From the NCBI GenBank assembly GCA_016287555.1, contig JAEFAK010000008.1:1-22910 (forward strand): a DNA stretch of 22,910 nucleotides. Direction: 5' to 3'. Numbering within the stretch: the first letter of the stretch is position 1; each line of letters opens with the position of its first letter. This stretch comes from Oscillospiraceae bacterium (lineage in GTDB: Bacteria > Bacillota > Clostridia > Oscillospirales > Oscillospiraceae). The position numbers were made by a program, and so were the translations under genes. Under the pieces are notes generated by a model, which saw only the letters and a list, made by a program, of their open reading frames with translations, made no database searches and was not told the DNA's origin. Below are positions 6,411-13,526 of the stretch, one piece after another.

Positions 6411-7094
6411 ATGTTAGATTTTGAGAGGAAAGAGCGCTACGGCGTCGCCGACCTGGTCGCTATCATGGAGCTCCTGCGATCCCCCGAGGGCTGCCCCTGG
6501 GACAGGGAGCAGGACCATGCGAGCATCAGGCGCAACCTCATCGAGGAGGCCTACGAGGCCGCCGAGGCCATAGACCTCGACGACAAGGCCGCCCTGTGCG
6601 AGGAGCTGGGCGACGTTCTTTTGCAGATAGTCTTCCATTGCCAGATGGAGCGCGAGGTTGGCGGCTTCACGCTCGACGACGTGGCCGACGGCATCTGCAA
6701 GAAGCTCATCTACAGACACCCGCACGTCTTTGCGGATACGACGGTCTCCGGTGCGGCAGAGGTCCTTGAAAACTGGGACGCTCTCAAGCGCAGGGAGAAA
6801 AAGCAGGAGACCACGACCGACGCGCTCGAAGCCGTCGCAAGGAGCCTCCCGGCGCTCTGGCGCGCCGAGAAGATATGCTCCAAGGCCGTCAAGGCGGACA
6901 TGCTTCCCGCCGGGGCCGGAGAGGCGGAGAGAGCGCTCGCCGAGGCGGCGTCGGCGATCCCGGGCTCGGCCGAACCCGAGAAGGCGGTCGGGGACATGCT
7001 TTTTGCCGCCGTCCGCGTCGCGAAGGCGCTGGGCGTCGATCCCGAGCAGGCGCTTACGGGCGCATCCGACAGATTCATCGAGTCTGTCAAGTAA
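6411..7094 (+). CDS. mazG: Nucleoside triphosphate pyrophosphohydrolase MazG
   Basis: A 227-residue MazG protein, which hydrolyses (d)NTPs to NMP and pyrophosphate. The N-terminal MazG domain carries the signature: RSPEGCPWDREQDH (about 23-36), then IRRNLIEEAYEAAEAID with the EExxE metal site (45-49) and EELGDVLLQIVFH with the second acidic pair. The C-terminal half keeps the outline of the second domain (LPALWRAEKICSKAVKA...GDMLFAAVRVAKALGVDPEQAL), but the expected EExEE cluster reads AERALAEA and the usual EELGD reads EKAVGD. So only the first domain seems able to bind metal, and the protein is shorter than the approximately 260 residues of E. coli MazG. The ATG has GGCGGAG upstream, 22 bases after the flippase stop. 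Confidence 0.92.
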   Translation: MLDFERKERYGVADLVAIMELLRSPEGCPWDREQDHASIRRNLIEEAYEAAEAIDLDDKAALCEELGDVLLQIVFHCQMEREVGGFTLDDVADGICKKLIYRHPHVFADTTVSGAAEVLENWDALKRREKKQETTTDALEAVARSLPALWRAEKICSKAVKADMLPAGAGEAERALAEAASAIPGSAEPEKAVGDMLFAAVRVAKALGVDPEQALTGASDRFIESVK

Positions 7095-7141
7095 TCAGTT
7101 CAAAATGGCGCGAGCCATGAAACAAAGAAGGAGGAAAACCA

Positions 7142-7417
7142 ATGAATAAGGCAGAACTTATCAGCGCTGCCGCTGCTAAGACCGGACTTTCCAAGAAGGA
7201 TACCGAGAAGGCCATGAGCGCTATCCTTGAGACCGTCACCGAGGCGCTCGCCGCCGGTGAGAAGGTCCAGCTCGTCGGCTTCGGCGTGTTCGAGGTCAAG
7301 ACCCGCGAAGCCCGCATCGGCCACAATCCCCGCACCAAGGCCGAGATCAAGATTCCCGCTTCCCGCCTGCCCCAGTTCAAGGCCGGCAAGGCCCTTAAGG
7401 ACGCCGTCGCGAAGTAA
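7142..7417 (+). CDS. hup: DNA-binding protein HU
   Basis: A 91-residue HU-family histone-like protein, standard length. It bends and compacts DNA as a dimer. The N-terminal dimerisation helices (MNKAELISAAAAKTGLSKKD...) are followed by VQLVGFGVFEVKTREARIGH and the DNA-binding arm with NPRTKAEIKIPAS, including the proline that intercalates into DNA. The ribosome site AAGGAGG lies 7 bases before the ATG. Codon use (many ATC, GCT and AAG codons) differs from the neighbours and fits high expression. It is the last gene of the operon, 47 bases after mazG; a small GNRA-loop hairpin ATGGC-GCGA-GCCAT (7105-7118) lies in that gap. A strong terminator follows. Confidence 0.97.
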   Translation: MNKAELISAAAAKTGLSKKDTEKAMSAILETVTEALAAGEKVQLVGFGVFEVKTREARIGHNPRTKAEIKIPASRLPQFKAGKALKDAVAK

Positions 7418-7430
7418 TCTTAGAAAAACG

Positions 7431-7466
7431 CAGGGAGCCGAGCTTTCGGCTCCCTGTTGTTTTTTA
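7431..7466 (+). terminator. Terminator of the flippase-mazG-HU operon
   Basis: Stem CAGGGAGCCGA/TCGGCTCCCTG with GCTT loop, followed by TTGTTTTTT. A classic intrinsic terminator 14 bases after the HU stop codon. Confidence 0.93.
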
Positions 7467-7478
7467 TCCAAAAGCGGG

Positions 7479-7520
7479 AAAAAACGCCTCCCGTCCCGAT
7501 TTCGGGACAGGGAGGCGTTT
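7479..7520 (-). terminator. Terminator of the SLOG-family gene
   Basis: On the minus strand a long stem (CGCCTCCC and GTCCCG arms with one bulged base) is followed by TTTTTT. It lies 22 bases after the final TAG of the convergent SLOG/YpsA-like gene. Confidence 0.88.
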
Positions 7521-7542
7521 ATCGTTATATGACGGAGGGCGT

Positions 7543-8049
7543 CTATCTGACGACGGACGGCGCAGAGGAGACTCGCAGCGTCACGGGGTCTATGAGCGTG
7601 ACCGCGCTCCCTCTCGCCGCCGCGCGGACGACGGCCGCGCGGGCCTCCGGAGAGAGCTCCCCGGCAATGACGATGAGCTTTTGCGAGTTGTCCGCGATGA
7701 AGAGGAGCTGGTCCGGACGGGAGCGCTCCGCCGCGTGGTTGGCGATGCGCTATTCGTAGTCGGCGCGCTCCATCAGGGAGAAGAGCCGGTCCGCGTCGAC
7801 GTTCGGCCAGTGTATCCACTGCTCCTCGGAGGAGAGGACGCCCCAGAGCTTCAGTCCGAGCTCCTCGCGCAGCCCGAGCACGACCTCGGCGCCGAGCTGG
7901 TCGCCGCCGCGCTCCATGCCGCTGATGAACTCCTCGCAGCCGGACTCGCGCACGAGGCGCGCGAGAGCATCCGCGAGGGCGTCCCACGGGGGCGAACCGC
8001 GCCGGAACGGCAAAGCGCCGTCGCCTATTATCCCGCAGCTTTTCGGCAT
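7543..8049 (-). pseudogene. SLOG/YpsA-like (DUF1273) gene interrupted by an in-frame TAG
   Basis: The reading frame of 168 codons has one internal stop, TAG at codon 100 (7752-7750), and otherwise runs to a TAG at 7545-7543. Residues 1-99 start MPKSCGIIGDGALPF and contain FISGMERGGDQLGAEVVLGL, the Rossmann-like pattern of the SLOG superfamily YpsA/DUF1273 proteins, which are thought to bind nucleotide-derived ligands. After the stop the same frame continues with a sensible fold ending: QLLFIADNSQKLIVIAGE and further strand-helix elements up to VTLIDPVTLRV. Total length fits the family (YpsA is about 180 residues). The ATG at 8049 has AAGGAGGG upstream. A single base change, readthrough or a consensus error are all possible; without the last 68 residues the domain lacks its final strands. 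Confidence 0.72.
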
Positions 8050-8092
8050 CTGCTGTCCCTCCTTTCCGAGTCGTTCTCCTGCCTGCCTCTAC

Positions 8093-8119
8093 GATATACC
8101 ATTTGCGTTTTTTTTACAA
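8093..8119 (-). promoter_or_regulatory. Possible promoter of the SLOG-family gene
   Basis: Minus-strand extended -10 TGGTATATC (8101-8093) with TTGTAA (8119-8114) 15 bases upstream. The spacer is short, partly an A8 tract, so this is a tentative call. Confidence 0.4.
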
Positions 8120-8170
8120 TATGATATTGCCGCGGAGCAAAAAACACTACCTATTTTGTGGCAGATATGA

Positions 8171-8181
8171 TATAATATAAT
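8171..8181 (+). promoter_or_regulatory. Tandem -10 boxes before the lipoprotein operon
   Basis: Two overlapping perfect TATAAT hexamers (8171-8176 and 8176-8181) lie 26-36 bases before the ATG at 8207. No convincing -35 box is found 17 bases upstream of either (best is the T-rich ATTTTG at 8153-8158), so an activator may be needed; that last point is inference. Confidence 0.55.
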
Positions 8182-8206
8182 ATCAAACTATGCAGAGGAG
8201 CGGGCT

Positions 8207-9547
8207 ATGATATCGGCGCGCGCGAAAAAGTGCATACTGGGCATGGCCCTTCTCGTCGCGCTGACGATGTCGGGCTGCCTCAACGAGCGCATGGACGAGC
8301 TGTTTACGCTCCCGCGCCCCTCGCAGGAGTACCTCAAGCTGCAGGACGCGATAGAGGAGGTCCTCGATACGGGCGTCGTCTATTCCGCGCCCGCGGGCGG
8401 GAACAACCGCCAGAGCGTACAGCTCTGGGATTTCGACGGCGACGGCGTCAGCGAGGCCGTGGCCTTCTTCTCCGGCCCGGGCGAAAAGCCGCTCAAGCTC
8501 TACGTCCTGAAAAAGAACGCGGACGAGGTATATGAGCCGGCCCTCATCCTCGAGGGCGAGGGGACGGGCTTCGCTTCAGTCGATTACTCCGATCTCGACG
8601 ACGACGGTTGGCTGGAGATAATCGTCTCCCGCCGCATCTCGGCCGAGCTGCGCATGCTCCGCGTCTACTCCGTCAGGGACTTCGAGCCCGCGCCCATCGC
8701 GACCGCGGACTATACCGAATAAGCCGTCGCGGACCTCATCGGGGAGGGCAGGAGCCAGCTTTACATCCTGCGCCGCGATCCCGCAGAGATGACGGGCAGC
8801 GTCGAGATGATGACCTTTACCGACGACGGGGACTATGCCGGCGTCAGCGCGCCGCTCTCGGCCGGGATCGAGAGCATACTGCGTATCCGCAGGGGGACGC
8901 TCATGCAGGGCCGCGCCGCCCTCTTCGTCGACGCGGAGTACCAGTCCGGCGGAGTCGTGACGGACATATTCACGGCGGCTGACGGCTCGCTCAGAAACAT
9001 AACGCGCGGCGCGGAGAGCGAGACGAGCCTCGCGACGGTCCGCGACCAGAGCATCTATTCCCGCGACATCGATTCCGACGGCGTGACGGAGGTGCCCGTG
9101 ACGCGCGAGCTCGAGGGCGCCGGGGATACGGTCTTCCGCCTGGTCGACTGGAAGAGCTACGACGCGGAGGGCAATTCCTACCTCAAAATGACGACCTACC
9201 ACAACCGCACGGACGGCTGGTATTTCATCCTTCCCGAGGCTTGGGCGGAGACTGTGACCGTCAGGCGCGACGACCACGCCGCGGGCGAGCGGGCGGTCAT
9301 CTTCTCGGTCCCCGCGAGGGAGGACGGGCCGCCGGTCGACGTGCTCGCGATATACTCCATCACCGGCGAGAACAGGGAGGACAGAGCCTCAAAGGACGGG
9401 CGCACGACGCTCCGCACAGAGGACGAGGTCATATACGCCTGCAAGATCCTTGCCGGGGCGGTAAAGCTCAGCGACGAGCTCGAAATGAGCTACGTCAGGA
9501 GCAGCTTCAAGCTCATATACTCCGAGTGGAGTACGGGACTAACCTGA
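8207..9547 (+). pseudogene. FG-GAP/calcium-loop lipoprotein interrupted by an in-frame TAA
   Basis: A 446-codon frame with one internal stop, TAA at codon 172 (8720-8722). The N-terminus has a basic start, a hydrophobic stretch and a lipobox MSGC with C24, so the product would be a lipoprotein outside the membrane. Acidic calcium-type loops of FG-GAP/VCBS repeats are visible: DFDGDGVSEA (75-84), DLDDDGWLEI (129-138) and, after the stop, DIDSDGVTE (287-295). Homologous-looking sequence resumes right after the stop (AVADLIGEGRSQLYILRRD), which shows one original protein. GGAG lies upstream of the ATG. The next gene, a response regulator, starts 11 bases after its end, so it probably fed the sensor pair. 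The two halves might be made separately (restart at ATG 8789 is possible but has a weak ribosome site and no signal peptide). Confidence 0.8.
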
Positions 9548-9558
9548 GGAGGGCTACA

Positions 9559-10245
9559 ATGAAAAAGGTACTTGTGCTGGAGGACGAATCGAGCATACGG
9601 AGCTTCGTTGTCATCAATCTGCGCCGCGGCGGCTATGAGCCGATCGAGGCGGAGACGGGCGCGCAGGCCTTCGAGCAGCTGCGCCGCAATCCCGACGTCA
9701 AGGTCGCGCTGCTGGATATCATGCTCCCCGACATAGACGGGTTCGAGGTCTGCCGCCGCATCCGCGCGGCCGATCCGCACATGGGCATCATCATGCTGAC
9801 CGCACGCACGCAGGAGATGGACAAGGTCACCGGCCTCATGACCGGCGCCGACGACTATGTGACCAAGCCGTTTTCTCCCGCGGAGCTGACCGCGCGCGTC
9901 GACGCGCTCTACCGCCGCGTCGGCGGGGACGACGTCGAGGAGTCGGGCGAGCTCACGCGCGGGCCCTTCAAGCTCAATACGCGCAACCGCACTCTGGAGA
10001 AGAACGGCGAGCGCGTCAAGCTCACGCAGATAGAGTATTCCATAATCAAGCTCTTCATGGACAACCCCGGCAAGGCGCTCTCGCGCGAGGATATCCTCAA
10101 TTCCGTCTGGGGCAGGGACTACTTCGGAGAGCTCAAGATCGTCGACGTCAATATCAGGCGCCTGCGCCTGAAGATAGAGGACGATCCGACCAGCCCGACG
10201 TTCATCACGACCGTCTGGGGATACGGATATAAATGGGGTTTCTGA
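9559..10245 (+). CDS. OmpR/PhoB-family response regulator
   Basis: A 228-residue two-component response regulator. The receiver domain (about 1-118) begins KKVLVLEDES with the acidic pocket E8/D9, has the phospho-acceptor D53 in ALLDIMLPDIDG, the switch residue in IIMLTAR, and the conserved lysine in YVTKPFSP. The C-terminal winged-helix DNA-binding domain (about 130-228) shows LTQIEYSIIKLFMDNPGKALSR, the recognition helix region VDVNIRRLRLKIEDD and the closing VWGYGYKW. The ATG at 9559 has GGAGGG upstream. It follows the lipoprotein frame by 11 bases and precedes its kinase by 6 bases, so the partner is clear. Target promoters are unknown. Confidence 0.95.
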   Translation: MKKVLVLEDESSIRSFVVINLRRGGYEPIEAETGAQAFEQLRRNPDVKVALLDIMLPDIDGFEVCRRIRAADPHMGIIMLTARTQEMDKVTGLMTGADDYVTKPFSPAELTARVDALYRRVGGDDVEESGELTRGPFKLNTRNRTLEKNGERVKLTQIEYSIIKLFMDNPGKALSREDILNSVWGRDYFGELKIVDVNIRRLRLKIEDDPTSPTFITTVWGYGYKWGF

Positions 10246-10251
10246 CCTTAA

Positions 10252-11709
10252 ATGGCGCTTGAAAAGCTCAAAAACTTAAAACTGTTCAAGCTGAGAAGTC
10301 TGAAACAGAGATGGGTGCTGACGAGCGTGCTCATTACGGTCGTCATCGCCTTCATGGGCGTCGCCGCATGGAGTATAGCCATCTACAGCTACTACTACTC
10401 CGGCGTCAGCGCCGCGCTCGAAGCCAAGGCCAAGACCTCCGCCGACTTTTTCTCGAGCTACGTCGCCATGACCTACGCCGAGTATTATCAGAGCGCGTTC
10501 CGCTATACCGAGCGCTTTGAAGACCGCGACGTGCTCGAGCTGCAGTTTATAGACACCAACGGCCGCGTCCTCGTCTCGACCTACGGCATAACCGCCGGCA
10601 CGAAGCCGGGCACGGCGGACATAGAGGAGGCCATCGCCTCCAGGACGACGCGGACCTTCCGCGGCCGCAGCCCCGTCACGGGAGAGCGCGTGCTGAGCGT
10701 CTCGAGCCCGATGATATATTCCAACGGCCAGGTCGTCGGCGTCATGCGCTACGTCTCCGGCCTCAAGGCGGTCGACAAGGCCGTCTGGGGGAGCATCCTC
10801 ATGGCCGTGATCGTCGCGGCGGCGGTCATCGTCATCGTCGTGCTGCTGAGCCTGTATTTCATAAGGGGCATCATAAAGCCCATCCGCGAGGTCACGGAGA
10901 TGACCAAGCATATCGCGGAGGGCGGCTTCGGCGGGCAGATAAGCGTCCGCTACGACGACGAGATAGGCGACATGGTCGATACGATAAACGAGATGTCGAT
11001 GCGCCTTTCGCAGGGCGAAAAGCTGAAGACGGAATTCATCTCCTCCGTCTCCCATGAGCTGAGGACGCCGCTTACGGCCATAACGGGCTGGAGCGAGACG
11101 ATACTCTATGACGAGAAGCTCAGCGTCGAATCGAGAAACGGCGTGGGCATAATCCTCAAGGAGTCGCGCAGGCTCACCAACATGGTCGAGGGTCTGCTGG
11201 ACTTCACGCGCATCGAGGACGGGCGCTTCTTCGTCAATCTCGCGCCCATGGACATGGAAGACCTCCTCGAGGAGACGATAATGACCTACGGCGAGATAAT
11301 GCGCATCGAGGGCCTGCGCGTGGACTACGAGCCCAGCGAGGAGCCGCTGCCGGAGATACGCGGCGACGTGGAGCGCCTCAAGCAGGTCCTGCTGAACATC
11401 CTCGACAACGCGGCCAAGTACGCCCGCGAGGGCGGGCGCGTCATCGTCCGCACCGAGCTGGAAAACCCGCCGGAGGGCGGTGAGTTCGTCGCGATAATCA
11501 TCCGGGACTTCGGCCCCGGCGTCCCGCCCGACGAGCTCGATAAAGTCAAGATGAAGTTTTACAAGGGAAGCTCGAAGGAGCGCGGCAGCGGCATAGGGCT
11601 CGCCGTATGCGACGAGATAATCAGGCTCCATAACGGGACGCTCGGCATCGCCAACGCCCCCGAGGGGACGGGCCTCGTCGTGACGATAAGGCTTCCCGTG
11701 AATGCATAG
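10252..11709 (+). CDS. Membrane sensor histidine kinase with HAMP domain
   Basis: A 485-residue sensor kinase. A first membrane helix (about 21-44) is followed by an extracellular domain of about 135 residues with Cache-like features (LELQFIDTNGRVLVST...VLSVSSPMIYSNGQVVGVMRY), a second helix (about 180-203), and a HAMP linker beginning FIRGIIKPIREVTEM. The HisKA domain contains FISSVSHELRTPLTAITG with phospho-accepting H268. The ATPase domain shows the N box LLNILDNAAKYA, G1 DFGPGVPPDE and G2 GSGIGLAVC. The ATG is 6 bases after the regulator stop with only a weak ribosome site, so it probably relies on translational coupling. The extracellular domain may read the lipoprotein encoded upstream; that is inference from order alone. 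Confidence 0.95.
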   Translation: MALEKLKNLKLFKLRSLKQRWVLTSVLITVVIAFMGVAAWSIAIYSYYYSGVSAALEAKAKTSADFFSSYVAMTYAEYYQSAFRYTERFEDRDVLELQFIDTNGRVLVSTYGITAGTKPGTADIEEAIASRTTRTFRGRSPVTGERVLSVSSPMIYSNGQVVGVMRYVSGLKAVDKAVWGSILMAVIVAAAVIVIVVLLSLYFIRGIIKPIREVTEMTKHIAEGGFGGQISVRYDDEIGDMVDTINEMSMRLSQGEKLKTEFISSVSHELRTPLTAITGWSETILYDEKLSVESRNGVGIILKESRRLTNMVEGLLDFTRIEDGRFFVNLAPMDMEDLLEETIMTYGEIMRIEGLRVDYEPSEEPLPEIRGDVERLKQVLLNILDNAAKYAREGGRVIVRTELENPPEGGEFVAIIIRDFGPGVPPDELDKVKMKFYKGSSKERGSGIGLAVCDEIIRLHNGTLGIANAPEGTGLVVTIRLPVNA

Positions 11710-11723
11710 AGAGGTATAAGACT

Positions 11724-12689
11724 TTGGCAAGATCCAAAAACAATGAAACCTGCTTCCGGACGACGATAGGCGGGCAGGCGCTCATGGAGGGCATCCTCAT
11801 GCGCGGCCCGAAAAAGCAGGCCATAGTCGTCAACGGCGCGGAGGGCCGCGTCGTCAAGGTCGAGGAGCTGACGGTCTCGAAGGACAAGTATCCCATACTC
11901 GGCTGGCCCTTCATCCGCGGAGTGTTCACGTTCATCTCCTCCATGGCCAACGGCGTGCGCGCGCTGATGTTCTCCGCCGAGCAGCTCCCCGAGGAGGAGG
12001 GCGAAGCGGAATCCAAGCTCGATAAGTGGATAGAAAAGCACTTCGAGGGCGAGAAGGCGACCAAGGCGATCGTGACGGTCTCGCTCGTCATAGGTCTTCT
12101 CATCTCGGTCGGGCTCTTCATCCTGCTCCCGTCGTGGATAGCGCTGCTTTTCAAAAACGTCGTCAGGTCCGGCATCCTGATAAACCTCATCGAGGGCGTC
12201 ATCAGGATAATCATCTTCCTCGCGTATATGTGGCTCGCCACACGCATGAAGGACATCCACCGCGTCTTCGAGTATCACGGCGCCGAGCACAAGAGCATCC
12301 ACTGCTACGAAAAGGGCCTGCCGCTGACGGTCGAAAACGTCCGCCCGCAGCCGCGCCAGCACCCGAGGTGCGGGACGAGCTTCCTCTTCGTGGTCATGAT
12401 AATCAGCATCCTCGTCTTTTCGGTCGTCAGCTTCAACTGGGCCTCGTGGGACAATCCGCTCCTCCGGACGCTGCTGCGTCTGGCACTGCTGCCCGTCGTG
12501 GTCGCGATAAGCTATGAGATAAACCGCTGGGTAGGCGGGCACGACAACGCCCTCTCGAAGATACTCGCCGCGCCCGGCAAGGCCGTGCAGCACCTGACCG
12601 TCTTCGAGCCGGACGACCTCATGATTGAGACGGCCATCGCCGCGCTCGAGCTCGTCATCCCGGAGGAAAAGGGCTCGGACAAATGGTGA
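11724..12689 (+). CDS. DUF1385 (YqhQ-like) membrane protein
   Basis: A 321-residue DUF1385 protein, related to YqhQ of Bacillus subtilis; its biochemical role is not established. Recognition rests on the N-terminal IGGQALMEGILMRGP, the central HRVFEYHGAEHKSIHCYE and the HPRCGTSFLFVVM segment, all family hallmarks. Membrane helices are predicted at about 113-140, 150-172, 218-240 and 250-272, with the HGAEHK and HPRCGTS motifs in the loop before the third; the conserved His, Glu and Cys suggest a metal or catalytic site. The start is TTG at 11724, with GAGGT upstream; the open frame has no better start. It is 14 bases after the kinase and overlaps prmC. DUF1385-prmC is a common clostridial pair, usually with prfA, which is missing here. 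Confidence 0.88.
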   Translation: MARSKNNETCFRTTIGGQALMEGILMRGPKKQAIVVNGAEGRVVKVEELTVSKDKYPILGWPFIRGVFTFISSMANGVRALMFSAEQLPEEEGEAESKLDKWIEKHFEGEKATKAIVTVSLVIGLLISVGLFILLPSWIALLFKNVVRSGILINLIEGVIRIIIFLAYMWLATRMKDIHRVFEYHGAEHKSIHCYEKGLPLTVENVRPQPRQHPRCGTSFLFVVMIISILVFSVVSFNWASWDNPLLRTLLRLALLPVVVAISYEINRWVGGHDNALSKILAAPGKAVQHLTVFEPDDLMIETAIAALELVIPEEKGSDKW

Positions 12690-13513
12690 CATACCACGAC
12701 GCATACCTCGCCGCGCGCGACATGCTCCGCGAAGCCGGGATAGAGGCCTACGCGCAGGAGGCGCGCATGCTCGCGGCCTTCGCCGCCGGCAAGACCGTCT
12801 CCGAGCTCATGCGCGACGGCAGCCTCTATACCAATACCCTCGAGAAGACGAAGGCCCTCGCCGCGAGGCGCGTTTCCGGCGAGCCCGTCGCCTATATCCT
12901 CGGCGCGTGGGAGTTTTTCGGGCTGCCGTTCATAGTGGACGAAAACGTCCTCATCCCGCGGGTCGATACGGAGCCCCTCGCGGAGGCGGCGATACCCCTC
13001 GCGGGCAGCGGGCGCGTGCTCGACCTCTGCTGCGGGACGGGGTGCATAGGCATAACGATAGCCAAAAAGGCCCCGCGCTCCCGCGTGACCTGCGCCGACG
13101 TCTCGGACGCGGCGCTCCGCATAGCCCGACGCAACTGCGCCCTCAATTCCGTCTCCGCCGCGTGCGTCGCGGCAGACGCGCTGTCTTCTCCGCCCGCCGC
13201 GCTCGGGCTCTTCGATCTGATAGTCTGCAACCCGCCCTATATAGCGACCGCCGAGCTGGCGGAGCTCGACGCCTCCGTGCGCGACTTCGAGCCGGCGCTC
13301 GCGCTCGACGGCGGGGAGGACGGGCTGGAATTCTACCGCGCCGTGTGCACGCTCTGGCACGCCGCCCTCGCTCCGGGCGGGAAGCTGATATTCGAATGCG
13401 GCGAGGGGCAGGCGGAGGATATCCGCGCCATAGCCGCCGGGGCGGGCTTTACTTTCGAAAAAAGCGTATACGATACGTTGAATATTGAGCGGGTACTGCT
13501 CTTTTCATACTAA
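12683..13513 (+). CDS. prmC: Peptide chain release factor N5-glutamine methyltransferase PrmC
   Basis: A 276-residue class I SAM-dependent methyltransferase that methylates the glutamine of the GGQ motif in release factors RF1 and RF2. The N-terminal helical domain (about 1-85) ends in EPVAYILGAWEFFGLPFIV, then comes VLIPRVDTEPL, the SAM motif LDLCCGTGCIGI, and the catalytic NPPY at 183-186, which binds the glutamine side chain. The ATG at 12683 overlaps the DUF1385 stop by seven bases, so translation is coupled; the ribosome site is weak and distant. Length is normal. prfA, its usual neighbour and substrate gene, is not nearby. Confidence 0.95.
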   Translation: MVTYHDAYLAARDMLREAGIEAYAQEARMLAAFAAGKTVSELMRDGSLYTNTLEKTKALAARRVSGEPVAYILGAWEFFGLPFIVDENVLIPRVDTEPLAEAAIPLAGSGRVLDLCCGTGCIGITIAKKAPRSRVTCADVSDAALRIARRNCALNSVSAACVAADALSSPPAALGLFDLIVCNPPYIATAELAELDASVRDFEPALALDGGEDGLEFYRAVCTLWHAALAPGGKLIFECGEGQAEDIRAIAAGAGFTFEKSVYDTLNIERVLLFSY

Positions 13514-13526
13514 GGAGGTCATAAAA

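Noticed and set aside
7543..9547. Reassigned stop codons (TAA/TAG as sense) as an explanation of both interrupted genes
   Set aside because: Many intact genes in the window end in TAA (araM, mazG, HU, prmC, pgsA) and the histidine kinase ends in TAG at the expected length.
10276..11730. 484-codon open frame on the minus strand opposite the histidine kinase
   Set aside because: The kinase frame shows all expected boxes; the opposite frame is rich in repeated Asp/His/Arg/Ala and has no recognisable domain.
13440..13526. LexA/SOS operator upstream of recA
   Set aside because: No GAAC-N4-GTTC-like palindrome was found by eye in the region.
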